Part shown: positions 1 to 6,686 of the stretch, one piece after another | Layout of the letters: each line of letters starts with the position of its first letter | How positions within the stretch are numbered: the first letter of the stretch is position 1 | Assembly (NCBI GenBank): GCA_017449935.1 | Contig: JAFSYP010000034.1 | Location: forward strand, 1 to 45,388 | Origin: Clostridia bacterium | GTDB taxonomy: Bacteria; Bacillota; Clostridia; Oscillospirales; Acutalibacteraceae | DNA length: 45,388 nucleotides | Direction of reading: 5' to 3' | Program-made: the position numbers and the translations under genes | Notes under the pieces: model-generated | Database searches by the model: none | The model's input: the letters and a program-made list of their open reading frames with translations, nothing else | Told to the model about the DNA's origin: nothing

Positions 1-124
1 CGATCATCTTGTACCACAGAAGCTGCGCAGACGTCGGCAGATAATGCGCAGTCAGCCAGCGTTCAAAGGCGTTGATCTGCGTGAGGTACCGCTGCGGACA
101 GCGCGCCTCTTTGTTTTTTTGCAT
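1..124 (-). CDS. Partial DnaD-like replication/replisome-organiser protein (N-terminus only)
   Basis: The minus strand opens at an ATG at 124 behind an AAAGGAGAG ribosome site (about 132-139) and stays open to the window edge, giving 41 residues. The peptide contains INAFERWLTAHYLPTSAQLL followed by WYKMI. This resembles the INAFYDWLE...LPTSAIALWHALM start of DnaD-like replisome-organiser proteins common on phages and integrative elements. The family call is by recall of that motif and rests on a short fragment. The gene is truncated by the window. Its ribosome site is partly covered by an inverted repeat described separately. If the call is right, the left edge of the window is the edge of a mobile element. 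Confidence 0.5.
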   Translation of the reverse strand, partial: MQKNKEARCPQRYLTQINAFERWLTAHYLPTSAQLLWYKMI

Positions 125-200
125 AACCGTCTCTCCTTTACTTATTTTCTTCTTCACTATTGGACAAAAAAGAAGAGACGGTTGTCCTGTTTAAGACAAC
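125..200 (-). promoter_or_regulatory. Inverted repeats in the 5' leader of the partial gene, overlapping its ribosome site
   Basis: AACCGTCTCT at 125-134 is perfectly complementary to AGAGACGGTT at 174-183. In the minus-strand transcript this 10 base-pair stem includes part of the AAAGGAGAG ribosome site and ends directly before the ATG. A second palindrome, GTTGTC with a loop and GACAAC, lies at 181-200 and would compete with it. The arrangement suggests translational control or alternative structures. This is inferred from sequence only. Confidence 0.4.
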
Positions 201-315
201 GCAGCTAAAAAAAGAATGATTTCACATGCAAAGCGCAGAGGGTTGATATATAAAGGCTTTTTGTGGGGACGTGCATGACCGCCCGTCGCCCCCTGTACGG
301 TGCCGTCTCCGGCGG

Positions 316-418
316 CGTCATCGCGAGCGAAGCGCGGCGATCCGTTTCCCTGTGTGTGGCTTCTTGCACGCTCTGCCGGGGGCGCGGATTCCCACGCGCT
401 GACGCGCTCGGAATGACG
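316..418. repeat. MITE-like inverted-repeat element, copy A
   Basis: The stretch begins CGTCATCGCGAGCG and ends CGCTCGGAATGACG, so its ends are imperfect inverted repeats with GTCAT at each tip. The inner part carries CGGATTCCCACGCG on one arm and GCGGCGATCCGTTTCCC on the other. Read on the minus strand it matches copies at 4506 and 15689, including the inner AGGGAAACGGA block. No ORF inside is convincing. It is a non-coding interspersed repeat of about 103 bp. The rest of 201-462 holds nothing else I can support. Confidence 0.65.
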
Positions 419-462
419 GATATATTGTGCATGCTTTAAAGAAATCTTAACAGTTTCCCTTC

Positions 463-491
463 TTGGTTCTTAAAGTTTATGTGTGTATAAT
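463..491 (+). promoter_or_regulatory. Sigma-A type promoter
   Basis: TTGGTT at 463-468, a 17 base spacer and TATAAT at 486-491 form a strong housekeeping promoter. Transcription would start near 498 and reach the small ORF at 564. An ATG at 483 lies inside the promoter and so cannot be the start of translation. Confidence 0.65.
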
Positions 492-563
492 ACAGTCGTA
501 AACCAAAAAACGCGACCTGTATGCCGACAGAAAACGGTCGTTTATCAGAAAGGAAGGCTGAAA

Positions 564-749
564 ATGCGGTCGACAAATCAAAAAATGGTTTTTATGATTA
601 CGAAGGCGTTGTCGGGCACGGGACGAACGAAAGAACAGTATTTGAATACTGTCGTCGGACGTTTGTTTGACGGCTTCAACAGCGTAAACAGAATGTGGAG
701 CCGCAGAAAAAGGGCTGCGCGCGTTCATTCGTCCGCAGCGGATGCTTGA
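564..749 (+). CDS. Small basic protein of unknown function
   Basis: A 61-residue ORF starts at the ATG at 564, eight bases after AAGGAAGG, and sits about 65 bases downstream of a good promoter. The product begins MRSTNQKMVFMITKAL and has a basic C-terminal stretch (RRKRAAR). I see no signal peptide, membrane segment or family match. Its last 25 bases overlap the 3' end of yqfD on the opposite strand, so the two are convergent. Promoter and ribosome site argue for a real gene. The lack of a recognisable family and the overlap argue against it. Confidence 0.4.
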   Translation: MRSTNQKMVFMITKALSGTGRTKEQYLNTVVGRLFDGFNSVNRMWSRRKRAARVHSSAADA

Positions 750-1900
750 GAGTCTGCCAGCGGAATTTCCTTTTCGAGCGCGATGTTTTCGAGCAGAACG
801 AACGTCCCGGCGCAGACGCCGTCGCGCAGCCGCACCTTGGCGCGCAGGATCTGTGCGCCGCGCAGCTCCGCGGCGGCCTGCCGACCGAAGTCGGAGCGCA
901 GCAGCAGCCGGCTCTGCGCATCGGTCAGGCGGTGCGCGCCGGCGTAAAACGTGCTGCGGTAGACGACATACGAGAGCGGCAGGCGTTTCCCGCCGACGGC
1001 GGCGTACTGCGCGTACGAAAAGAACTGCGCGCCCGCCTGTGCGCGCGGATCGCCCAGCGGCACATGTACGCCGAAAAACTCCAGCGCGATCCGGAACCGT
1101 TTCCGGGAGGCGGCGGGATAGGCGCGCCGCGGCAGGCGGCAGGCGAGATTGTGCACTGTCTGCGCCTCGGCATAGCCGGACGCGTGGTGCAGCGTCGTGC
1201 CGCGCGTATGCTCCTTGACACCGCTGATGAGAAGCTCTCCCTGCTGCACGGCGGTATTCGGCTGCGCGATCTGCTGTCCCTCATACGCTTCGATCTTTTT
1301 GAGAAACCCGTCCCGCGCCGCAACGATGTGGCACGGCGGCGGGTCGTTTTCGCTTTCGAGCGCTTCGTTTTCCCGCACGGTCACGTGCAGTACGGAGCCG
1401 TCGACGTTCAGCGCGGCCCAGTTCACGCGCGGCAGCAGCCGGACAAGCTCCCGCTCCGCGTCGGACGCGTCCAGCGCCCGCACGGCCATGCCTTCGGCGA
1501 TCCGCATTTCGGCGAGCGCGGCGCGCACGGCGTCCTCGGTCAGCAGATCGGTCCCCTCGATCTCGATCATCCAGATGCGCGAGGACAGCGCGAACAGGAT
1601 CAGCAGAAAGACGCCCGCGCCGATCAGCAGACCGTATCGGTCGCGGCGGCGGTGCAGAAAAAACGGCAGGCCGCGTTTTTCGACGATACGCAGACGCATC
1701 CCCGCACGGCGCGCCGCGGCGCGCAGACGCCGGTACGCGCGGATCTCGGTCTTTCCGCGCAGCGAATCCCCGCACGGCCGGACGTCCCAGACCGGGATGC
1801 GCATCCCCGCGCAGAGGTTGACGAACCGCTCCGGAAATCCGCCCGCGGCGGTGAACACGACGTAGCCGGTCAAAAGGTGCAGCAATCGGATCAGCAGCAT
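725..1900 (-). CDS. yqfD: Sporulation protein YqfD
   Basis: The 391-residue product matches YqfD in length and layout. There is a soluble N-terminal part, one membrane segment near residues 89-107 (LLIGAGVFLLILFAL), then a long extracytoplasmic domain with the ARDGFLKKIEAYEGQQ and QQGELLISGV motifs typical of the family. YqfD is a membrane protein made during sporulation in the mother cell. It lies 12 bases downstream of yqfC and is surely co-transcribed with it. In many Firmicutes phoH and ybeY follow yqfD, but here the cluster ends and a small convergent ORF and a mobile-looking gene follow. Confidence 0.9.
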   Translation of the reverse strand: MLLIRLLHLLTGYVVFTAAGGFPERFVNLCAGMRIPVWDVRPCGDSLRGKTEIRAYRRLRAAARRAGMRLRIVEKRGLPFFLHRRRDRYGLLIGAGVFLLILFALSSRIWMIEIEGTDLLTEDAVRAALAEMRIAEGMAVRALDASDAERELVRLLPRVNWAALNVDGSVLHVTVRENEALESENDPPPCHIVAARDGFLKKIEAYEGQQIAQPNTAVQQGELLISGVKEHTRGTTLHHASGYAEAQTVHNLACRLPRRAYPAASRKRFRIALEFFGVHVPLGDPRAQAGAQFFSYAQYAAVGGKRLPLSYVVYRSTFYAGAHRLTDAQSRLLLRSDFGRQAAAELRGAQILRAKVRLRDGVCAGTFVLLENIALEKEIPLADSQASAADE

Positions 1901-1912
1901 ACCGTCCTCCGT

Positions 1913-2197
1913 TCAGGAAACAAATTCCACTGACAGGATCGTCCCGGTGATGAGGACCTGATTCTGCTGCATGGTGCGGATCATCAGATCGCTGCCGGTG
2001 AAGCGGACGATCCGTCTGCCGGTGCTCAGGCGGATCGCGGTGTCCTCGTATTGCAGGACGCCCACGCATCCGTCCACGACCGCCTCGCGGTTGCCGGACA
2101 GCTCGATCTGCGCGTCGACGGACAGCTCTGCGCCGTCCAGCGTTTCGTCGAGCTTTTCATGCAGTCGGGAAAGATCCCGCCGGATATTTTTGCGCAT
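1913..2197 (-). CDS. yqfC: Sporulation protein YqfC
   Basis: A 94-residue protein starting MRKNIRRDLSRLHEKLDETL with the small beta-rich body of YqfC (ELSGNREAVVDGCVGVLQY, then FTGSDLMIRTMQQNQVLITG). YqfC is a short sporulation protein nearly always encoded directly before yqfD, as here. The ATG follows a GGGAGGCG site. The gene is divergent from ylbJ with 76 bases between the two starts, so both sporulation units may share a regulatory region. Confidence 0.92.
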   Translation of the reverse strand: MRKNIRRDLSRLHEKLDETLDGAELSVDAQIELSGNREAVVDGCVGVLQYEDTAIRLSTGRRIVRFTGSDLMIRTMQQNQVLITGTILSVEFVS

Positions 2198-2224
2198 ACG
2201 GCGCCTCCCTCGTACTCTGTACTT

Positions 2225-2254
2225 GCATAGTTTCCGTTTCTGCTTTCATAGATA
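2225..2254 (+). promoter_or_regulatory. Possible sigma-E type sporulation promoter for ylbJ
   Basis: GCATAGT at 2225-2231, a 15 base spacer and CATAGATA at 2247-2254 resemble the sigma-E consensus (GHATATT, then CATACAAT). The site ends 19 bases before the ylbJ start. ylbJ belongs to the mother-cell programme in Bacillus, which fits. The match is imperfect and judged by eye. Confidence 0.35.
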
Positions 2255-2273
2255 TGAGCGAGGTGTTGGAAAT

Positions 2274-3338
2274 ATGAAACGGAAGGATTGGCTTTTGCGC
2301 GCGGCAGTCGCCGCCGTGCTGCTTGTATTGCTGCTGCGGTACCCGCGGGAGATGACCGACGGCATCCGGCAGGGACTGACGCTGTGCGCCGCGGCGGTGA
2401 TCCCGTCGCTGTTCCCGTTTATGACGCTGTGCGCCTTTTTCGTGCGCAGCGGCCTGTACGCGCCGTTCGGACGGAAGCTCTCGTTTTTGATGCGCGCGCT
2501 GTTCCGTCTGCCGGGCGCGGCCGCGGCCGCGGTGCTTCTGGGACTGTGCGGCGGCTATCCCGTCGGCACGCGGATGACCGCCGAGCTGTATAAAGCGGGG
2601 AGTCTGACGCAAAGTCAGGCGCAGCGTATGTGCCTGTTCTGCGTGGCGGCCGGCCCTGCGTTCGTCAGCGGCACGGTCGGCGCCGTCATGCTCGGCAGCC
2701 GTGCGCTCGGCTGGCTGCTGTACGCGTCGCTGACGCTCGCCGCGCTGACGCCGGGCATTCTGCTGCGCTATACGGACGCGCCGCCGCAGCCGATGACCGC
2801 CGCGGCGTCGCGGCAGCCGCTCGCGCGAAGTCTTTGCGAATCCGTGGCGGACGCGGGCGGCAGTATGCTCTCGCTGTGCGCGTGGGTGCTGCTGTTTTCC
2901 GGCGTTTGTGCGGCGCTTCGGCGTCTGCCCGAGGGCGGCGCGCTGCCGCTCGTCTGCCTGCTGGAGGTCACGAACGGATGCAAAGCGGGCGTCGAGGCCG
3001 GTCTTTCGGCGCCGATCCTTGCGGCGATCCTCGGCTTCGGCGGCGTTTCGGTGCACTGTCAGGTTCTGCCGGACGTCACGGCCTGCGGCGTGCCGCTGTC
3101 CCGATTCTGGGCGTTTCGGACGATCGTCGGCGCGCTGGCGGCGGTTTACTGCGCGCTGCTGCTGCGGCTGTTCCCGCTCGCCGAACCCGTTTCGCTCGTG
3201 CGAACGGACGCCGTCGTGCGTATGAGCGGCGCCACCGCGCCCGTTTCGGCGGCGATGCTGGCGACTGCCGCCGTGTTCATCCTCAACACGTCGCAGCCGC
3301 GGACGGACCGTTGCAAATCGCGCGGAAGTATGGTATGA
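2274..3338 (+). CDS. ylbJ: Sporulation integral membrane protein YlbJ
   Basis: The 354-residue product is a polytopic membrane protein with family signatures LTLCAAAVIPSLFPFMTLC, GLCGGYPVGTRM and CLFCVAAGPAFVSGTVGAV. YlbJ is a nucleoside-transporter-fold (Gate domain) protein needed for spore cortex formation in Bacillus. I chose the ATG at 2274 because GAGGTG lies 8 bases upstream and the signal-like helix starts there. A longer reading frame upstream only overlaps yqfC on the other strand. The C-terminus is shorter than in B. subtilis (about 408 residues). The stop codon overlaps the -10 element of the next promoter. Confidence 0.88.
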   Translation: MKRKDWLLRAAVAAVLLVLLLRYPREMTDGIRQGLTLCAAAVIPSLFPFMTLCAFFVRSGLYAPFGRKLSFLMRALFRLPGAAAAAVLLGLCGGYPVGTRMTAELYKAGSLTQSQAQRMCLFCVAAGPAFVSGTVGAVMLGSRALGWLLYASLTLAALTPGILLRYTDAPPQPMTAAASRQPLARSLCESVADAGGSMLSLCAWVLLFSGVCAALRRLPEGGALPLVCLLEVTNGCKAGVEAGLSAPILAAILGFGGVSVHCQVLPDVTACGVPLSRFWAFRTIVGALAAVYCALLLRLFPLAEPVSLVRTDAVVRMSGATAPVSAAMLATAAVFILNTSQPRTDRCKSRGSMV

Positions 3339-3339
3339 T
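3311..3339 (+). promoter_or_regulatory. Sigma-A type promoter for the alpha/beta hydrolase
   Basis: TTGCAA at 3311-3316, a 17 base spacer and TATGAT at 3334-3339 overlap the last codons of ylbJ. The predicted transcript starts near 3346, at the base of the 18 bp inverted repeat, so that repeat would form the 5' end of the mRNA. Confidence 0.55.
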
Positions 3340-3344
3340 ACATT

Positions 3345-3387
3345 TTAAGGCAATACCGCACACCGGAATTGTGCGGTATTGCCTTAA
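3345..3387. repeat. Perfect 18 bp inverted repeat (hairpin), short-repeat family member
   Basis: TTAAGGCAATACCGCACA at 3345-3362 is followed by a 7 base loop and its exact complement at 3370-3387. The same motif, with two changes, occurs at 45245-45262, including the ATTC that follows it. The hairpin looks like two terminal repeats of a mobile element joined back to back. It could also end ylbJ transcripts, but there is no T tract on the plus side. Confidence 0.7.
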
Positions 3388-3413
3388 GAATAAACTGAAA
3401 GCGTGTACAGACC

Positions 3414-3488
3414 ATGAAAAGGAAGCTCAAACAATGCTGTCCCTGCTGCTGCGGCGGTATCTCGTCGGCGGCTGGAACGTCGTGCTGA
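3414..3488 (+). CDS. Possible cysteine-rich leader peptide
   Basis: An ATG at 3414 opens a 24-residue peptide with six cysteines, five of them in QCCPCCCGG. No good ribosome site precedes it. An overlapping alternative starts at the ATG at 3434 behind AAAGGAAG and would encode a 19-residue hydrophobic peptide, MLSLLLRRYLVGGWNVVLK, ending at 3493. Both lie in the leader of the hydrolase gene. Either could be a leader peptide or chance. Confidence 0.2.
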   Translation: MKRKLKQCCPCCCGGISSAAGTSC

Positions 3489-3508
3489 AATAAAGAGAGG
3501 GACGGAAA

Positions 3509-4435
3509 ATGAAAAAACTGCTTGCGTGTTTTCTCGCGCTCGTGCTTGCCGTTTTGTGCAGCGTCGCGGCGCTTGCCTTCCCCGACGGCGCGCCCTTTGC
3601 GGACAGCCGCTATTATACATACGGCGACTACCGTCTGCATTACCGGACCGTGCCCGCGCAGGGAGAGATGCGCGGACGCATCCTGATGCTGCACGGCTTT
3701 TTATGCTCGACCTACGCATGGCGCAATATGGCCGCGGAGATGGCGGCGAAGGGGTACGAATGCGTGCTCGTCGATCTGCCGGACTTCGGCTACTCCACGC
3801 GCGAAACGACCGAAACGAACATCGTGCCGCGTGAGGAATCGGTCACGGCGCTCATGCAGTCGATCGCGCCGACGCGGGAGTGGATCGTGGCAGGGCATTC
3901 GATGGGCGGCAGCGTCGCGGTCAATATCGCCGTCGCGCAGCCGCTGCGCGCGCTGCTGCTGTACTGCCCGTGTCCGCAGGATTCGTTTCCCGCGTGGGCA
4001 AAGGGCGTGATGACGTCCAAAGGCATGAAGCGCTGTATGGATCTGTTCTTTTCCTACGGCACGCGGCTCGATCCCGTGGTGCGTCTGACGATCCTCGCCG
4101 CGACGAACGACCGCGCGTTCACGAAAGCGTACGATCTGTCCGGCGTGACGGACCCCGTACAGTACGACCATTTCGGCGCGGGACTGTGCGAGATGATGTA
4201 CAGCGTACAGCCGACGCGCCTTCAGGAGACAGACCGGATCGCGTGTCCCGTTCTGCTGTGTCAGGCGGACAGGGACGTCATTCTGACCCGTTCGCTCAAG
4301 TCGCGGATGCAGAACGCTTTCCCCGACGCCGAGACGTATACCGTACACGGCGGCGGGCATCAATGCATCGAAAACCGCGCCGCGGAGCTGGCCGACGTGA
4401 CGTGCGGCTTCCTCGACGCGCAGTGCGGCCGATAA
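3509..4435 (+). CDS. Secreted or membrane-anchored alpha/beta hydrolase
   Basis: The 308-residue product starts with a signal-type segment (MKKLLACFLALVLAVLC, to about residue 23). The alpha/beta-hydrolase fold follows: oxyanion strand MLHGFLCS near residue 60, nucleophile elbow GHSMGG with Ser131, acid in CQADRDV (Asp254 or Asp256) and His284 in GGGHQ. It is probably an esterase or lipase acting outside the membrane. The substrate cannot be read from the sequence. The ATG follows AGAGAGGGACGG. It has its own promoter at 3311 and is followed by a repeat and terminator, so it is a single-gene unit. Confidence 0.8.
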   Translation: MKKLLACFLALVLAVLCSVAALAFPDGAPFADSRYYTYGDYRLHYRTVPAQGEMRGRILMLHGFLCSTYAWRNMAAEMAAKGYECVLVDLPDFGYSTRETTETNIVPREESVTALMQSIAPTREWIVAGHSMGGSVAVNIAVAQPLRALLLYCPCPQDSFPAWAKGVMTSKGMKRCMDLFFSYGTRLDPVVRLTILAATNDRAFTKAYDLSGVTDPVQYDHFGAGLCEMMYSVQPTRLQETDRIACPVLLCQADRDVILTRSLKSRMQNAFPDAETYTVHGGGHQCIENRAAELADVTCGFLDAQCGR

Positions 4436-4463
4436 ACCCCGCGAAATCAGAAAAACAGTTTCA

Positions 4464-4657
4464 TCACGGAAAGCTGGGGGATGGTCAGATGCTGCTAAAA
4501 GCAGTGTCATTCCGAAGCAGGCGCTTGCGCCGACTGTGGGAATCCGTTCCCCCGTCAAAGCGTTAAAGAACCCGCAAGGGAACGGATTGCCGCGCGCCAT
4601 AAAGGCGCTCTCAATGACAATCAAGGAAGATGCGCTTTATCCCCCAACTTTCCGTGA
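4464..4657. repeat. Outer inverted repeat enclosing MITE-like copy B
   Basis: TCACGGAAAGCTGGGGG at 4464-4480 matches the complement of 4641-4657 with a single difference. The pair encloses copy B nearly symmetrically. A related TTTCCGTGATGAA stretch lies just beyond copy C at about 15790. This suggests the mobile unit can be larger than the inner 110 bp element, or that one element inserted into another. Confidence 0.45.
4506..4618. repeat. MITE-like inverted-repeat element, copy B
   Basis: The element begins GTCATTCCGAAGC and ends GGCGCTCTCAATGAC. Each end continues inward to an AATCCGTTCCC block, so the whole is an imperfect inverted repeat of 113 bp. It is the most complete of the three copies in the window. 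Together with the outer repeat, a terminator and a promoter it accounts for the gene-free stretch 4436-4816. Confidence 0.65.
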
Positions 4658-4672
4658 ACAACGAAAAAACAA

Positions 4673-4712
4673 GCCCGCGATCCCGGTAACGAATCCCGGA
4701 TCGCGGGTTTTC
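4673..4712 (+). terminator. Rho-independent terminator
   Basis: CCCGCGATCCCGG at 4674-4686 pairs with CCCGGATCGCGGG at 4695-4707, followed by TTTTC. It ends the transcription unit of the alpha/beta hydrolase before the next promoter. Confidence 0.7.
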
Positions 4713-4753
4713 AGCTTGGTTTTAATACTTGAAAAAGAATGACGGCGCCGGAC

Positions 4754-4782
4754 TTGTCAAGCGGCGCAGGATATGGTACAAT
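4754..4782 (+). promoter_or_regulatory. Sigma-A type promoter for the ceramidase-like gene
   Basis: TTGTCA at 4754-4759, a 17 base spacer and TACAAT at 4777-4782 lie 34 bases before the start codon at 4817. Confidence 0.7.
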
Positions 4783-4816
4783 AATATACACTCTATTTTG
4801 AAACGGAGGAGTTTCC

Positions 4817-6658
4817 ATGAAAAAAGCGAACAGATTCCTTGCAATCCTTCTGTCCGTGCTGCTCGCGTGCTCTCTCGGCACGCAGGCGTTTGCGGCGGAC
4901 GAGGTCGGCAAACCGTACAGCCCCGTCGTCGGCGTGATCGACAAAGCGCTCGGCGCGATGCACGACGGCGTTTTCGCCGCCGCGCAGGGCATTATGCAGG
5001 TGGTTTATCGGCAGTTCCGTTTCCCGACCTATTCCGAATTCCTTGCCGAGGAGCATCCGTACTATTATAAAGGCACGGACGGCGTGACGCGGGGCAACGG
5101 CTGGCGCGGCGGTTATGCGTCCGGCAGCATCATCCCCGTCGAGTGGCGGCGCGACGCGGCCGGCAATCCCGATCCGAACGGCATGTGTCTGGACAAGATG
5201 CATCCGACGGGCGGCTATCAGTGGAAGCTCAACAAGATCTATACCGATCAGATGGCCAACGTGATGATCCTCTCCAACGGATCGGACGGCAACGGAAACG
5301 GCGTGCCGGACGTCCTGCTGTTCATCTGTATTGACGGCGTCGGCGTCGCCGGCGGCACGGTCAAGAAGATCCGCGCAGCAGTCGCCGAAGCGCTCGCGCC
5401 GGCGGGCGTCACGGCGCAGGACATCCTCGGCTGCAACATCAGCGCCTCGCACTGTCACGTCGCGCTCGACACGCAGGGCATGAACACGATGGACATGTTC
5501 CTGAACGGTCTGAAGAACGGCAGAAGTCTCAATGAGACGATGGAAAACACGATCGTCAAACAGGCGGCCGCTTCGGCAAAAGCCGCGTATGACAAGATGG
5601 AAAACGGCTCCCTGTCCTTCTTTGAGACCGATCCGGTCAGCGGCGCGGAGGACAAGATGGACAGCGGCGAGCGCACGAAGAACTACTTCTCCTGCTTCCT
5701 CTTCGAGGGCGAGAGCGGCGAAAAGACGATCCTGGCCAACATCGGCGCGCATCCGACCAAATACTTCAACGGGCACGCCCTGTTCGCGGATTATCCGTAT
5801 CTGACGCGCGTCGCCATGAACGACGCGGGCTACAACTTCCTGTTCTGCCAGAGCGCGCAGGCCAACGTCAACGGCCCCGGACTGGACGTGGACGAAAACA
5901 GCGCGCGCAGCGCCGACGCGGACGCGTGGGCGGCGACCTACGCGCTGACGAAGGAAGACTGGACCGAGCGTTACGGCAAAGCGTATGCCGAGCGCTATTA
6001 TGAAAAGAGCAACAAGATCAGCGAGCGCGAATTCAACGGCGAGCGCCGCAAGGGCTACCTGTTCGCGCATTACATCCTGGACGCCGCCGCGAAAGCGAAG
6101 GCGATCGCGCCGACGCTGGAGGTCCGCAACGCGCAGACGCCCATCCGTCTGGAATACGGTCTGATGGCTCTCGCGTGCGCGACCGGTCTGCTGGGCGAAA
6201 ACACGGTGCGCGACCGCGACGCGGAGGCCGGGTACGCCATCGTCGTCGAAACGAACTACATCGCGCTCGGCGACGACGTGGTCATCCTGACTGCGCCGGG
6301 CGAACTGGCGCCGTCGCTGCTGCTGGGCACGAACCCCGACTACACCGGCGATTCCCTGTGGACGGGCGTTACCTCCTGGACGGGTGAGGACTGGCCGTAC
6401 GACACGCTGGAGAGCATCGTGCGCCAGGCGACCGGCGATCCCGACAAGGCCGTCCTTCTGTTCGGCATCACGAACGACGCCATGGCGTACATCTATCCCG
6501 ACGTCGACGTGCCGCAGGCCTTCCTGTCGACGCTGTTCTACAAGGAGGGCGGCAAGCACAACCGCGCCGATATGATGAACTGTATGCTCATGACGATGGG
6601 CGCTAAGACCGCTTCGCAGCTCATGGACAGCTATATCCGTGTGATCGAAAACAAATAA
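4817..6658 (+). CDS. Secreted neutral/alkaline ceramidase-like protein
   Basis: A 613-residue exported protein with signal peptide MKKANRFLAILLSVLL...AFA cut near residue 27. The body resembles the N-terminal domain of neutral non-lysosomal ceramidases: a zinc-site-like ISASHCH at 208-214 (family ISATHTH), GAHPTKYF at 310-317 (family VHPTS), FLFCQSAQANVNG at 341-353 (family FANQGDVSP) and TAPGELAPSLL near the C-terminus. Such enzymes hydrolyse ceramides or related amides at a zinc centre. This member is a distant relative, so substrate is uncertain. GGAGGAG precedes the ATG. The DUF4838 gene follows after 28 bases, probably in the same operon. Confidence 0.65.
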   Translation: MKKANRFLAILLSVLLACSLGTQAFAADEVGKPYSPVVGVIDKALGAMHDGVFAAAQGIMQVVYRQFRFPTYSEFLAEEHPYYYKGTDGVTRGNGWRGGYASGSIIPVEWRRDAAGNPDPNGMCLDKMHPTGGYQWKLNKIYTDQMANVMILSNGSDGNGNGVPDVLLFICIDGVGVAGGTVKKIRAAVAEALAPAGVTAQDILGCNISASHCHVALDTQGMNTMDMFLNGLKNGRSLNETMENTIVKQAAASAKAAYDKMENGSLSFFETDPVSGAEDKMDSGERTKNYFSCFLFEGESGEKTILANIGAHPTKYFNGHALFADYPYLTRVAMNDAGYNFLFCQSAQANVNGPGLDVDENSARSADADAWAATYALTKEDWTERYGKAYAERYYEKSNKISEREFNGERRKGYLFAHYILDAAAKAKAIAPTLEVRNAQTPIRLEYGLMALACATGLLGENTVRDRDAEAGYAIVVETNYIALGDDVVILTAPGELAPSLLLGTNPDYTGDSLWTGVTSWTGEDWPYDTLESIVRQATGDPDKAVLLFGITNDAMAYIYPDVDVPQAFLSTLFYKEGGKHNRADMMNCMLMTMGAKTASQLMDSYIRVIENK

Positions 6659-6686
6659 CCGACTCTCATAAAAAGGACGATCAACC

